Source of the DNA: Erythrobacter litoralis
Lineage (GTDB): Bacteria > Pseudomonadota > Alphaproteobacteria > Sphingomonadales > Sphingomonadaceae
NCBI RefSeq assembly: GCF_001719165.1
Contig: NZ_CP017057.1
Span: forward strand, 3,032,501-3,096,500
DNA: 64,000 nt
Direction: 5' to 3'
In this document: piece after piece, positions 8,241 through 17,588 of the stretch
How positions within the stretch are numbered: position 1 is the first letter of the stretch
Layout of the letters: each line of letters starts with the position of its first letter
The notes under the pieces: generated by a model
What the model saw: only the letters and a program-made list of their open reading frames with translations
The model's database searches: none
What the model was told of the DNA's origin: nothing
Translations under genes and position numbers: made by a program

Positions 8241-10592
8241 ATGACGTTTCGTACCGCTTCGCGGCGCAGCCTTGCGCTGCTGCTTTGCTCCTGCGCCATC
8301 GCCCCCTTCGCCGCGCAGGCCCAGGATACCGATGTCGACACCGAGGATCAGGCCGCCGGCCAGGACGAACAGCCGAGCGAGCGCCGCCAGGGCACGCTCG
8401 AAGGCCTGAACGCGATCGTCGTCACCGGGACCAAGACCCAGAACGTCGAGAACGTGCAGGAAGTGCCGCTCGCCGTTACAGCCTTTAACGAGGACACGCT
8501 CGAAGCCTACAAGATCCGCGACATCCAGGGCCTGCAGTTCCAGGCTCCGAACGTCAGCCTCGACCAGATCGGCACCAGCCGCGGCACCGCGAACTTCTCG
8601 ATCCGCGGTCTCGGCATCAATTCCTCGATCCCGTCGATCGACCCGACCGTGGGCGTGTTCGTTGACGGGGTCTATCTCGGCATCAACGGCGGCGTCGTGT
8701 TCGACCTGTTCGATCTCGACAGCGTGGAAATCCTGCGCGGCCCGCAGGGTGTGCTGTTCGGCCGCAACGTGACCGGCGGCGCGGTGGTGATCAACACCGG
8801 CAATCCGACCGAGGAATTCTCGGGCAAGTTCCGTGCGGCGGTCGACGGCCCGCTGGTAGATGGCGGCCGCGGCGGCGCGAACTACACCGCGAGCGGCGTC
8901 ATCTCCGGTCCGCTGATCGAGGACAAGCTGCTGTTCAAGGTCGGCGCCTATTACAACAACGACGAGGGCTATTTCACCAACCTGTTCGACGGCTCGAACC
9001 ATGGCCAGGCGGAAACCTACATCATTCGCGGCGCTCTCGAAGCGCGTCTGGGCGACCTTACGATTCTCGCCAAGGGCGATTATTTCGACAGCAACGGCGA
9101 TGGTCCCTCGGGCCAGAACCGCGGCTTTTTCGAGCGCGACACCTTCGATTTCGCGATCGACGAACCCGGCTTCTACGACACCGAGATCTACACCGGCTCG
9201 CTTACCGTCGACTGGGACCTCGGCCCGGGCACGCTGACCAACATCTTCGGTTATCGTGACTATTCGGCGGCCACCCGCGGCGACATCGATTCGACACCGG
9301 CCTTCCTGTTCCATTCGAACACGCTGACCGAACAGGAGCAGTATTCGAACGAACTGCGCTATGCGGTCTCGACCGACCGTGTCGACCTGACCGTGGGCGG
9401 GTTCTGGTTCGACCAGACGCTCGCCTATGACGAGAACCGAGAACTGCGCCGCGACCTTCCGCCGGCGCTTCAGCCGCCGATCTTCTTCGGCGGCGGCCGC
9501 CAAGATCACGAAGTGATCGGCGTCTTCGCCAATGCCAAGTGGGAATTCGTCGACAGTCTTTCGCTGATCGCTGGCATCCGCTGGAACCAGGAGACCAAGG
9601 ACGCTGCGATCACCTACATCGTCCCGCGTGCGCCCTGCTCGGTGGTCGGGCAGACCTGCCCGACCGGCACCCAGCCGTTCGATCCCGCGACCGAGACCGA
9701 TGGCTTCACCGACAGCGTCAGGTTCCGCAACCTCTCGCCGCGGCTCGGCCTGCAGTACGAATTCGCGAACAGCCAGGTCTATGGTTCGTGGAGCCGCGGC
9801 TTCCGTTCGGGCGGCTACAATTTCCGCATCACGAGCATTCCAGGCTTCAACTCGGCCTTCGCGCTCACGAACAGCCTGAACTTCGATGAAGAGCAGGTCG
9901 ACACCTTCGAGATCGGCGGCAAGTTCCAGACCTATGACGGTGTCTTCACTCTCAACGTCGCGGCCTACGTGACCAAGGTGAAGGACATGCAACGCGAAGT
10001 GAACGTGGCCGATGCGGGCGCGGGCGTGGTGCAGAACATCCTCAACACCGCCGATGCGACCATCACCGGCTTCGAGGCCGAAAGCACCATCCGCCTGTCC
10101 GACAACCTCGTCTTCAACGCCAACGTAGGCATCATCGACGACGATTATGACGAGATTCTGTTCGACATCTCTGGCGATGGCGTGATTGACGAGGCCGATT
10201 TCGACCTGCGTATCCCGCGCATCCCGGCAGTGACCTGGGGCATGGGGCTCATCCATGAGCTGTTCCTCGGCGACAGCGAGATCGTCACCCGCGTGAACTA
10301 CCAGTACCGCGACGAATTCGCCTTCACCGACGATAATCTCGGCTTCATCCAGGACATCTCGAATCTCGAGGCGAACATCACCTGGGTGACCCCGATCGAA
10401 GGCTTCTCGCTCTCGGTCTACGGGCGCAACCTGTTCGACCAGGTGCAGGCCGGCGGCGATACGCAGCTGCCCTTCGGCGGGCCGCTCAGCACCGGCGTGC
10501 GTCAACCCTTCGCCAACAACCCGACCGGCGGCACGCTTTCGCCGCTGCAGCGTGGACGGAACATCGGCGTGGAGGCGATGTTCGAGTTCTAG
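8241..10592 (+). CDS. TonB-dependent outer-membrane receptor
   Basis: A 783-residue outer-membrane gated transporter. A signal peptide (RRSLALLLCSCAIAPFAAQA) precedes an acidic linker and a TonB-box-like segment (AIVVTGTKT). A plug domain follows (EILRGPQGVLFGRNVTGGAV) and then a 22-strand barrel region ending in a terminal aromatic (MFEF). The ATG at 8241 is preferred over the upstream start at 8181 because it gives a proper signal peptide and has GGGAGAG 8 nt before it. Substrate is not deducible; the family in sphingomonads imports siderophores, glycans or other large nutrients. It is monocistronic and ends at a strong terminator. Confidence 0.93.
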   Translation: MTFRTASRRSLALLLCSCAIAPFAAQAQDTDVDTEDQAAGQDEQPSERRQGTLEGLNAIVVTGTKTQNVENVQEVPLAVTAFNEDTLEAYKIRDIQGLQFQAPNVSLDQIGTSRGTANFSIRGLGINSSIPSIDPTVGVFVDGVYLGINGGVVFDLFDLDSVEILRGPQGVLFGRNVTGGAVVINTGNPTEEFSGKFRAAVDGPLVDGGRGGANYTASGVISGPLIEDKLLFKVGAYYNNDEGYFTNLFDGSNHGQAETYIIRGALEARLGDLTILAKGDYFDSNGDGPSGQNRGFFERDTFDFAIDEPGFYDTEIYTGSLTVDWDLGPGTLTNIFGYRDYSAATRGDIDSTPAFLFHSNTLTEQEQYSNELRYAVSTDRVDLTVGGFWFDQTLAYDENRELRRDLPPALQPPIFFGGGRQDHEVIGVFANAKWEFVDSLSLIAGIRWNQETKDAAITYIVPRAPCSVVGQTCPTGTQPFDPATETDGFTDSVRFRNLSPRLGLQYEFANSQVYGSWSRGFRSGGYNFRITSIPGFNSAFALTNSLNFDEEQVDTFEIGGKFQTYDGVFTLNVAAYVTKVKDMQREVNVADAGAGVVQNILNTADATITGFEAESTIRLSDNLVFNANVGIIDDDYDEILFDISGDGVIDEADFDLRIPRIPAVTWGMGLIHELFLGDSEIVTRVNYQYRDEFAFTDDNLGFIQDISNLEANITWVTPIEGFSLSVYGRNLFDQVQAGGDTQLPFGGPLSTGVRQPFANNPTGGTLSPLQRGRNIGVEAMFEF

Positions 10593-10616
10593 GTTTCGCG
10601 CCAGCGATAATGACAG

Positions 10617-10646
10617 GGGGCGCTCCCGCGAGGGGGCGCCCCTTTT
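10617..10646 (+). terminator. Rho-independent terminator between the TonB receptor and yggS
   Basis: An 11-bp GC-rich stem (10617-10627 with 10632-10642, one G-T pair) closed by the tetraloop GCGA, followed by TTTT. It lies between two convergent genes and can serve the receptor; on the opposite strand the T-run is missing. Confidence 0.88.
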
Positions 10647-10652
10647 CGTTTG

Positions 10653-11333
10653 TCAGGGCTTCGCACGCGCTCCGAACAGCGCGCTGCCGACCCGCACATG
10701 GGTCGCGCCCAGCTGCACCGCGGTTTCGTAATCGCCGCTCATCCCCATCGATAGGCCTTTAAGGCCGTTGTCGCTGGCAAGCTTCGCCAGCAGGGCGAAG
10801 AACGGTGCGGGCTCGGTGTCGGCGGGCGGGATGCACATGAGGCCGGCCACGGGCACGTCCGCCGCGCGGACCTTTTCGAGGAAGGCGGGCACGTCGCCGA
10901 TCGGGCATCCGCCCTTCTGTTCCTCGTCGCCGATATTGACCTGCACGAAACACGGCACGCGCCGTCCGGCCTTGTCCATCGCCTTCGCCAGCGCCTTGAG
11001 CAGGCTCGGCCGGTCGAGCGAGTGGATGCAGTCGAACAGCGCCACCGCGTCCTCGGCCTTGTTCGATTGCAGCTGGCCAATGAGGTGAAGTTCGACGTCC
11101 GGGTATTGCTCGCGCAATTCGGGCCACTTGCCCTGCGCCTCCTGCACCCGGTTTTCGCCGAAGACGCGCTGGCCCGCTTCGAGCAGGGGCACGATCCGCT
11201 CCGGCGGATGGGTCTTCGAAACCGCGATCAGGGTCACCTGCGAAGGCTCGCGCCGCGCGGGCTTGCAGATGCGCGCGATATTGGCTTCGACTTCGGCCAG
11301 CAGTTCTTCGGGGCGGGTGGCTGCGTTTTCCAT
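10653..11333 (-). CDS. yggS: YggS/PLPBP family pyridoxal-phosphate homeostasis protein
   Basis: A 226-residue alanine-racemase-fold protein that binds pyridoxal phosphate and buffers B6 vitamers and amino acid pools; no enzymatic reaction is established. The PLP lysine is K40 in LIAVSKTHP, followed by FGENRVQEA, HLIGQLQSNK and the C-terminal SMGMSGDYETAV and THVRVGSALFG motifs, all family hallmarks. Length is standard. Its start codon is only 16 bp from the divergent ThiE-like GTG start, so both promoters must overlap coding sequence or lie very close. Confidence 0.95.
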   Translation of the reverse strand: MENAATRPEELLAEVEANIARICKPARREPSQVTLIAVSKTHPPERIVPLLEAGQRVFGENRVQEAQGKWPELREQYPDVELHLIGQLQSNKAEDAVALFDCIHSLDRPSLLKALAKAMDKAGRRVPCFVQVNIGDEEQKGGCPIGDVPAFLEKVRAADVPVAGLMCIPPADTEPAPFFALLAKLASDNGLKGLSMGMSGDYETAVQLGATHVRVGSALFGARAKP

Positions 11334-11349
11334 GCGTCGGCGCTATAGC

Positions 11350-11892
11350 GTGGCCGTGCGCGATGCAAATGCCCTTCCCGCGATCTGGCTGCTGTCGGAT
11401 GCCCGCAACGACGCGCGGCTGGAAGAGGCGCTTGAACGCCTGCCGCGCGGGAGCGGGTTCATCTATCGCCATTACCACCTCGATGGGCCGGAGCGGCTGG
11501 CGCGCTTTCTCACGCTGCGACGCATCGCAAGGGCGCACGACCATGTCCTGATCCTCGCCGACAGCGCGCTCACCGCGACCGAATGGGGCGCCGACGGCAT
11601 TTACGGGGCGCCGCGCGCGCTGTGGCCGCGCAGGGAGGGCCTCCTCCACCTCGCCACGGCGCACGACCTCGCTGAAATCGGGCTCGCGGCCCGGCTGGGC
11701 GCGGACGCGGTGCTGCTTTCGCCGGTCTTCCCGACAGCCACTCATCTTGGCGCGCAGACCCTTGGTCCAGTGCGTTTCCGGCTGCTCGCCATGCGCTCGA
11801 GAGCGCCCGTGATCGCGCTCGGCGGGATGGAAGCGGGGCGCGCGCGGCGGCTCGATTGGCCGCGCTGGGCGGCGATCGACGGGCTGAGTTGA
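11350..11892 (+). CDS. Thiamine-phosphate-synthase-like (ThiE/TenI fold) protein
   Basis: A 180-residue TIM-barrel-type protein. The second half matches the ThiE pattern: GADGIYGAPRALW (where ThiE has the DxxHLGQ loop), then ATAHDLAEI, LGADAVLLSPVFPTATHLGA and ALGGM. ThiE joins hydroxymethylpyrimidine diphosphate and thiazole phosphate. The protein is shorter than classical ThiE (about 210), and the substrate-loop residues are degenerate, so activity as ThiE or as a TenI-like paralogue cannot be decided. GTG at 11350 (or 11356) is used; a longer frame upstream overlaps yggS antisense. It may be co-transcribed with ftsK, 105 bp downstream. Confidence 0.7.
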   Translation: MAVRDANALPAIWLLSDARNDARLEEALERLPRGSGFIYRHYHLDGPERLARFLTLRRIARAHDHVLILADSALTATEWGADGIYGAPRALWPRREGLLHLATAHDLAEIGLAARLGADAVLLSPVFPTATHLGAQTLGPVRFRLLAMRSRAPVIALGGMEAGRARRLDWPRWAAIDGLS

Positions 11893-11997
11893 AACACGCG
11901 CCCCGTCGCAGGCGGCTTGACCCGGACTCGCCGAGGATTCATGGTCCGTTCCCACGGCAATGCAAGCTTTGAGAGACCGCCCTTGGCCAGCCGAGCG

Positions 11998-14391
11998 ATG
12001 ACGACCCGCAAATCCAACGCCGAATGGCGCGAAGGCCTGCGCCGCAGCCTGCGCCGTGCGGCCCAGATGACCGGCGCCGGCGTGCTGTTCGCGGCGCTCG
12101 TCTTCCTTACGCTCGCATTGGCCAGCTACACCCAGACCGATCCCAGCCCGTCCACCGCGGCCGCGCCCGAAAGCGTCGCCAACTGGATGGGGCCGGGCGG
12201 GGCATGGATCGCCGACCGCGTGCTGTTCCTGTTCGGCCTGCCTGCGATCCTGCTTCTGCCCCTGCTCTACATCTCCGCCCGCAGGCTGTGGCGCGATGTC
12301 GAGGTCGACGATGAAGGCGAAGCGCGCACTCGCTGGTGGCTGCCTGCGGGCCTGCTGCTGCTGGCAATGATGCTGCTCGGCACGGTGCTCGCGCTGCTTT
12401 TCGACCGCCCGACGGGGACGCTGCCCGCGCAGGCGGGAGGCGTTGCGGGCCTGCTTGGCGCGGCGACGATAGAGGCGGTCGCGACCCGCTTCGGAGGAAG
12501 CTCCGCAGGCTGGGTGACGCTTGGCCTTGCGACCGCATGCATTGCCGGAGCGGCGGCGCTGCTGACGCGGATCTTCGCGATTGACTGGCGGATGCTGCTT
12601 TCCCTGCCGAATTTCCTCGGCGGCGCCTCGCTCGGCCCGGCCATCGGCGCGCTACTGCCTCGCTTCATGCGGCGCGGCGAGCAGCACCTGCCGTTCGACG
12701 ATGACGAGGGCGATGGCGCCCCGGCCCCGCGCGCCCGGCGCAAGGCGGCGGCGCCCGAACCGCGCCCCGCGCCTGAGGCCGAACCGCGCCGCGCGCCCGA
12801 GATCGTCGATCCCTCCGCCCCGCCCAAGCGCGCTGCGGCCGCCGCGTCGCGCACCAGCCAGCGCGACATGTTCGCCGCCTTCGAACTGCCAGGCCTCGAC
12901 CTGCTAGAGGATGCGCCGGAGAATGCCGCGCCCAAGCTCGACAAGCTGGCGCTGGAACGCAATGCTCGCCTGCTCGAGAACGTGCTCGACGATTTCAACG
13001 TCAAGGGCGAGATAACCGCGGTCCGCACCGGGCCGGTCGTCACCATGTACGAACTCGAACCTGCCCCCGGCATCAAGGCGGCGCGCGTGGTCGGCCTGGC
13101 CGAGGACATCGCCCGCAACATGAGCGCGGTCTCCGCGCGGGTTTCGGCGATCCCGGGGCGCACCGTCATGGGGATCGAACTACCCAATGCCGACCGGCAG
13201 ATGGTATCGTTGAAGGAGCTCGCCGCCTGCGCCGCCTTTGCCGAAGCCAAGGGCAACCTGCCGATCATCCTCGGCAAGGACATTGCGGGCGAACCGATCA
13301 TCGCCGACCTTGCCGCCATGCCCCACCTTCTGGTCGCGGGGACCACGGGCTCAGGCAAGTCGGTCGGGCTCAACTGCATCCTGCTTTCACTGCTCTACAC
13401 CTTCACGCCTGCCGAGTGTCGCCTGATCCTGATCGATCCCAAGGTGCTCGAGCTGAAGAGCTATGACGACATCCCGCACCTGCTTTCGCCGGTCGTGACC
13501 GAGCCGCACAAGTCCGTGCGCGCGCTCAAATGGGCGGTCGAGGAGATGGAGCGGCGCTATCGCATGATGAGCTCGATCAATTCGAGGAACATCAACAGCT
13601 TCAACGACAAGGTCCGCGCCGCGATCGCCAAGGGCAAGCCGCTGGGCCGCCGCGTCCAGGCGGGCTTCGATCCCGAGACCGGCGACGAGATCTACGAGGA
13701 AGAACAGCTCGATTACGAACCGCTGCCGCAGATCGTCCTGATCGTCGACGAACTCGCCGACCTGATGGTGACGGTGGGCAAGGAGATCGAGGTCCTGATC
13801 CAGCGCCTCTCCCAGAAAAGCCGCGCGGCGGGCATCCACCTCATCATGGCGACGCAGCGCCCTTCGGTCGACGTCATCACCGGCGTCATCAAGGCCAACC
13901 TGCCGACCCGCATCAGCTTCAAGGTGACAAGCCGGATCGACAGCCGCACCATCCTCGGCGAACAGGGGGCGGAACAGCTGCTGGGCAAGGGCGACATGCT
14001 CTACAAGCCGAATACCGGTGCCATGGTCCGCGTCCACGGTCCGTTCGTTTCCGACGAGGAAGTCGAACGCGTGGCCGATTTCTGGCGCGCGCAGGGCAGC
14101 CCGCAATATGTCGATGCCGTGACCGAGGAACCCGAGGATGGCGGCGGCCTGATGTTCGAGGACGAGCTGACCGCTTCGGACAACCCGGAGGAACGCAAGT
14201 ACCGCCAGGCCTGCCAGATCGTGATCGAGAACCAGAAGGCCTCCGGCTCGTGGCTCCAGCGCCAGATGGGCGTCGGCTACAACACCGCGGCCAAGTGGAT
14301 CGAGCGGATGGAGAGCGAAGGCCTCGTCGGCCCGGCCAACCATGTCGGGCGGCGAGAGATCTTCCGCGATCAGGACGGCAATCCGATCTGA
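11998..14391 (+). CDS. ftsK: DNA translocase FtsK
   Basis: A 797-residue division-site DNA pump that moves the replication terminus and activates XerCD recombination. Four or five N-terminal membrane helices (to about residue 200) are followed by a short acidic/Ala-Pro linker. The motor follows with Walker A GTTGSGKSVG (about 448-457), Walker B IVLIVDELADLM and HLIMATQRPSVDVITG. A C-terminal winged-helix gamma domain (GSWLQRQMGVGYNTAAKWIERME) recognises KOPS. The linker is short compared with E. coli, as usual in alphaproteobacteria. Start ATG 11998 is chosen; ATG 11941 would add 19 residues. Confidence 0.96.
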   Translation: MTTRKSNAEWREGLRRSLRRAAQMTGAGVLFAALVFLTLALASYTQTDPSPSTAAAPESVANWMGPGGAWIADRVLFLFGLPAILLLPLLYISARRLWRDVEVDDEGEARTRWWLPAGLLLLAMMLLGTVLALLFDRPTGTLPAQAGGVAGLLGAATIEAVATRFGGSSAGWVTLGLATACIAGAAALLTRIFAIDWRMLLSLPNFLGGASLGPAIGALLPRFMRRGEQHLPFDDDEGDGAPAPRARRKAAAPEPRPAPEAEPRRAPEIVDPSAPPKRAAAAASRTSQRDMFAAFELPGLDLLEDAPENAAPKLDKLALERNARLLENVLDDFNVKGEITAVRTGPVVTMYELEPAPGIKAARVVGLAEDIARNMSAVSARVSAIPGRTVMGIELPNADRQMVSLKELAACAAFAEAKGNLPIILGKDIAGEPIIADLAAMPHLLVAGTTGSGKSVGLNCILLSLLYTFTPAECRLILIDPKVLELKSYDDIPHLLSPVVTEPHKSVRALKWAVEEMERRYRMMSSINSRNINSFNDKVRAAIAKGKPLGRRVQAGFDPETGDEIYEEEQLDYEPLPQIVLIVDELADLMVTVGKEIEVLIQRLSQKSRAAGIHLIMATQRPSVDVITGVIKANLPTRISFKVTSRIDSRTILGEQGAEQLLGKGDMLYKPNTGAMVRVHGPFVSDEEVERVADFWRAQGSPQYVDAVTEEPEDGGGLMFEDELTASDNPEERKYRQACQIVIENQKASGSWLQRQMGVGYNTAAKWIERMESEGLVGPANHVGRREIFRDQDGNPI

Positions 14392-14555
14392 CGCGCGGAG
14401 GCGGGTCTGCGAACCTGCCGGAAGATGCACAAATGCCACGTCACGAAATTGTAGGCCGCCTGTAATCGAGCGGACACTTCGCAGTCGCAGCAGCGTCACC
14501 ATCGGGTGTCACGGGGGAGTTCCTCTCTCTCTTTCGACAACAGGGATACCCGACA
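14392..14555 (+). promoter_or_regulatory. Promoter region of the second TonB receptor with phased TGTCA-like units
   Basis: The gap before the receptor contains CTGTAAT, a 4-nt spacer and CGGACAC at 14460-14477. This is 11/14 to the two Pho-box half-sites. It sits inside a run of four 11-bp-phased units that each resemble part of TGTCA (from about 14440). A further GTCAC pair at about 14493-14512 has the wrong spacing (13 bp). Binding by PhoB is only a possibility. The ribosome site is GGGA at 14546-14553. Confidence 0.25.
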
Positions 14556-16931
14556 ATGCTTCCCATGCTTTCCAGGCGCGCCGCTCCGGCGCGCTCCGTC
14601 TCGCTGATCGCCCTCGCCTCGACGCTCGCCGCGATGCCGCAGGCAGCGTTCGCGCAGGACAACGAGACGCCGGAGGGCGATGACCAGGGCAACCAGATCA
14701 TCGTTACCGCGCAGAAGATCGAACAGCGCGCGCTCGACGTGCCGATCACCATCTCGGCCACCAGCGGCGAGCGGATCGAGGAACTCGGCGTCACCGATCT
14801 CGACGAGCTGTCGAACTACATTCCGGGCCTGCTGATCCAGGAACAGAGCGCCAACAATCCGGGCATCGTTATCCGTGGGATCACGTCGGACAGCGGCTCT
14901 GCGCAGCAAGGCCCGCGCGTCACGCTCTATTACAACGGCGTCGACATCTCGCGTTCGCGCGGGTCCTACCAGGCGATCTACGACCTCGAGCGCGTCGAGG
15001 TGATCAAGGGCCCGCAGGCGACCCTGTTCGGCACCGCCAGCGCCGTGGGCGCGATCAGCCTCGTCTCCGCCCGCCCGCGCGAGGGTTTCTCGGGCGAGAT
15101 CCGGGGCGGCTACGGCAATTTCAACCAGACGCTGCTGGGCGGCCACATCAATGCCGGCTCGGACGTGCTCGCCGCGCGCATCGCGTTCGAATGGCGCACC
15201 CGCGATGGCTATGTGACCAATCTCAGCCCGAACCAGGAAGAGGACCTCTACGCGCAGGACCAGCTCGGCGTGCGCGGCTCGCTGCGCTACACGCCGAACG
15301 CGGATCTTACGGTCGACCTGATTGCCACCTATGACCAGCAGAGGAATGGCGGCACGCCCTTCATCTCGGGCACCTTCCCGGCCTTCGCGGGCGCTCCGGG
15401 CGGCCCGGCCAATGCCTTCGAGGACGCCAATCTCGGGGGCAACCCGGCGGGCGCGGCGGTGCTGGGCGACGACCAGCTTGGCCTGAACCGCGAAGTCTAC
15501 GACCTCAACCTCACCGCCGAATACGCCTTCTCCGACGACTGGACCTTCACCACGGTCAACGGCTATCGCGAATTCGACAGCCGCGAAGTGTTCGACGCCG
15601 ACGGTTCTGCTGCGCCCTTCCTCGAATTCACCGAAATCGCCGATGGCTGGCAGTTCAGCCACGAAGGCCGTTTCACCTATTCGGGCGACGCCTTGCGGGC
15701 GAGCATGGGCTGGAACCTGTTCATCGAGGACGGCCTCCAGAACGTGCCCTTCGCGACCGAGGAAGGCACCTTTCTCCAGTGCCTTTCCTCGCTCTTCGGC
15801 GCACCGTTGATCCCGGGCATTCCGTGCGTCGCGCCCGATGGCAGCGTACCCGCCGCAGCGGTCACCGGCACGCTCTCCGCGCTGGGCGTGCTGCCGCCGG
15901 GCGTGCAGGCGATCCCCTATTCCTCGGTGTTCGAGAACCAGGGGCGCAACGAGGCCTATTCGGTCTTCGCCGACGCGACCTGGATCGCGACCGACCGGCT
16001 CGAACTGACTGCGGGCGTCCGACTGCTTCAGGAATACCGCCGGTCCGGTTTCCGCGCCGACATTCCGAATTCGGTCATCAGCGGCGCGCCGCTCATCCCG
16101 GGGCAGGTCGACACGAACGGCCAGACCATCACCGCCGAGGAGCGGTTCCAGGCCGTGCTGCCGCGCTTCAACGCGCTCTACCGGATCACCGACGACGTGA
16201 ACGTCTTCGCCACCATCTCCAAGGGCCGCCGCTCGCCTGTGGTGCAGGTCAATGCCGAGGGCGGGACGATCATTCCCGAGGAAGTCGTGTGGAACTACGA
16301 AGGCGGGGTCAAGCTCGCCACCGGCCCGGTTTCGGCCTCGCTCGGCGTCTATTACCAGGTCTACGACGACTTCCAGGTGTCTGTCGCGGAACTCGATGCG
16401 CAGGGCAACCCGACCGGCGCATTCATCACGGCGAGCGCCGGGAGCGCCAAGAATCTGGGCGTCGAAGGCGAACTCGCGGTCGATGTCGCGGACTGGCTGC
16501 AGGTTTTCGGCAATTTCGGCTATATCGACGGCGGCATCGATGAAGACGGCGCGTTCTCGCCCGCCTTCTCTGGCGCGCGCTTCCGGCTCCAGCCGGAATG
16601 GCAGGCTTCGGGCGGCTTCACCGTCGATTACCCGATCACCGACAGCATCCGCTTCTTCGCAACGCCCAGCGTGACGCATCGCAGCCGGATCTTCTTCGAA
16701 GTGCCGAACAACCCGCTGATCAGTCAGGAGGCGGTGACACTGGTCAACGCGCGCGCCGGCGTCTCCTTCGCCGACAACCGGTTCGAGATCGCGGGCTTCA
16801 TCCGCAACGCCTTCGACGAGGAATACCTGCTCGATGCGGGCAATACCGGCGGGGCCTTCGGCATCCCGACCTTCATCCCGGCTGAGCCGCAGTTCTACGG
16901 CGTGCAGCTGACGGCGCGCTTCGGCAACTGA
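14556..16931 (+). CDS. TonB-dependent outer-membrane receptor
   Basis: A 791-residue receptor with a signal peptide ending QAAFAQD, a TonB-box-like QIIVTAQK, a plug domain (LERVEVIKGPQATLFGTASAVGAIS) and a barrel with typical repeats such as NVFATISKGRRSP. It ends in an aromatic-terminated LTARFGN strand. It differs strongly from the receptor at 8241 and so is not a recent duplicate. Its substrate is unknown. The promoter region holds Pho-box-like phased repeats, so induction by phosphate limitation is conceivable but unproven. A very strong hairpin follows the stop codon. Confidence 0.93.
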   Translation: MLPMLSRRAAPARSVSLIALASTLAAMPQAAFAQDNETPEGDDQGNQIIVTAQKIEQRALDVPITISATSGERIEELGVTDLDELSNYIPGLLIQEQSANNPGIVIRGITSDSGSAQQGPRVTLYYNGVDISRSRGSYQAIYDLERVEVIKGPQATLFGTASAVGAISLVSARPREGFSGEIRGGYGNFNQTLLGGHINAGSDVLAARIAFEWRTRDGYVTNLSPNQEEDLYAQDQLGVRGSLRYTPNADLTVDLIATYDQQRNGGTPFISGTFPAFAGAPGGPANAFEDANLGGNPAGAAVLGDDQLGLNREVYDLNLTAEYAFSDDWTFTTVNGYREFDSREVFDADGSAAPFLEFTEIADGWQFSHEGRFTYSGDALRASMGWNLFIEDGLQNVPFATEEGTFLQCLSSLFGAPLIPGIPCVAPDGSVPAAAVTGTLSALGVLPPGVQAIPYSSVFENQGRNEAYSVFADATWIATDRLELTAGVRLLQEYRRSGFRADIPNSVISGAPLIPGQVDTNGQTITAEERFQAVLPRFNALYRITDDVNVFATISKGRRSPVVQVNAEGGTIIPEEVVWNYEGGVKLATGPVSASLGVYYQVYDDFQVSVAELDAQGNPTGAFITASAGSAKNLGVEGELAVDVADWLQVFGNFGYIDGGIDEDGAFSPAFSGARFRLQPEWQASGGFTVDYPITDSIRFFATPSVTHRSRIFFEVPNNPLISQEAVTLVNARAGVSFADNRFEIAGFIRNAFDEEYLLDAGNTGGAFGIPTFIPAEPQFYGVQLTARFGN

Positions 16932-16955
16932 CGTCAGGCCACGATCGACGACCCG

Positions 16956-16986
16956 GGGCGGGGGCCGCGTAGCGCGGCTCCCGCCC
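16956..16986 (+). terminator. Strong intergenic hairpin, probable terminator after the second TonB receptor
   Basis: A 14-bp stem (16956-16969 with 16973-16986, one G-T pair) with a 3-nt loop lies between the convergent receptor and GDYXXLXY genes and touches the latter's stop codon. It is followed on the + strand by TATTCGTT, a weak T-tract. Termination is likely on stability alone; an mRNA-end-protecting role is the alternative. Confidence 0.65.
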
Positions 16987-17588
16987 TATTCGTTGCGATC
17001 GGGTTCCGGCCGGGTCATGATCGGCGGTGCGGCGGGCCGGATGCTGTCCCCTTCGCGCGCCTCGCGCTCCGCCTCCGTCAGGGGGCGAAAGCGGATGTCG
17101 ACCGGGGTGAAGGTTCCGTCCTTGCGCTGGCGGATGGTCACGATTGCGCGCAAGTCGCGTGCCGCAAGCCGCTCCTCGATCGCCCGCGCGCGGTCCTGCC
17201 CGACATAGAACCGCCCGGTGCGAAGGCCGGCCGCGCCATAGACGCCGCCCGGATCGGCGAGGATCGGGTGCGCGCAGGCCTCGAAAACGGCCCGGTCGAG
17301 CGGGTCGAACGCCGCCGCCTGCGTGATCAGGGGCGGATCGCCGGACAGGCACAGCGCTTCGGGCGGCGGCTGAATGCGGGGCGGCCCCTCTTCCTGCCGC
17401 TCGTCATCGCGGATCGGCCAGTCATAGGTGAATTCGACATAATGCCCGCGCAACAAGTCGCGCGGGTCGTAGCCCGCGACCGGCACCTCCCAATCGGTCC
17501 CCTGCCGCGAAATGTGCTCGCTCCACGCCCACAGCGCGGCGAGCCCGGCGAGCGGCAGGAGCGCAGCGGCAAGGCGGGCGAGCTTCAC
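16986..17588 (-). CDS. GDYXXLXY domain-containing membrane-anchored protein
   Basis: A 200-residue protein with one N-terminal membrane helix (LAAALLPLAGLAALWAW). The family motif follows at once as GYDPRDLLRGHYVEFTY. The rest is predicted to be periplasmic and includes repeated patterns such as RTGRFYVGQDRARAIE. The family is of unknown function but is regularly encoded with DUF2157 or DUF4401 membrane proteins, as here: the gene overlaps the upstream DUF2157 gene by 4 bp (ATGA), indicating translational coupling. The two probably act together at the inner membrane. Confidence 0.88.
   Translation of the reverse strand: MKLARLAAALLPLAGLAALWAWSEHISRQGTDWEVPVAGYDPRDLLRGHYVEFTYDWPIRDDERQEEGPPRIQPPPEALCLSGDPPLITQAAAFDPLDRAVFEACAHPILADPGGVYGAAGLRTGRFYVGQDRARAIEERLAARDLRAIVTIRQRKDGTFTPVDIRFRPLTEAEREAREGDSIRPAAPPIMTRPEPDRNE

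Noticed and set aside
8217..10505. 762-codon minus-strand open frame opposite the first TonB receptor
   Set aside because: Arg/Ala/Val-rich without motifs and fully antisense to a clear receptor gene.
14493..14512. GTCAC direct repeat as a Pho box
   Set aside because: Half-sites are 13 bp apart instead of 11, so the spacing does not fit PhoB.
14496..16679. 727-codon minus-strand open frame opposite the second TonB receptor
   Set aside because: Same reason; composition is that of a shadow frame.
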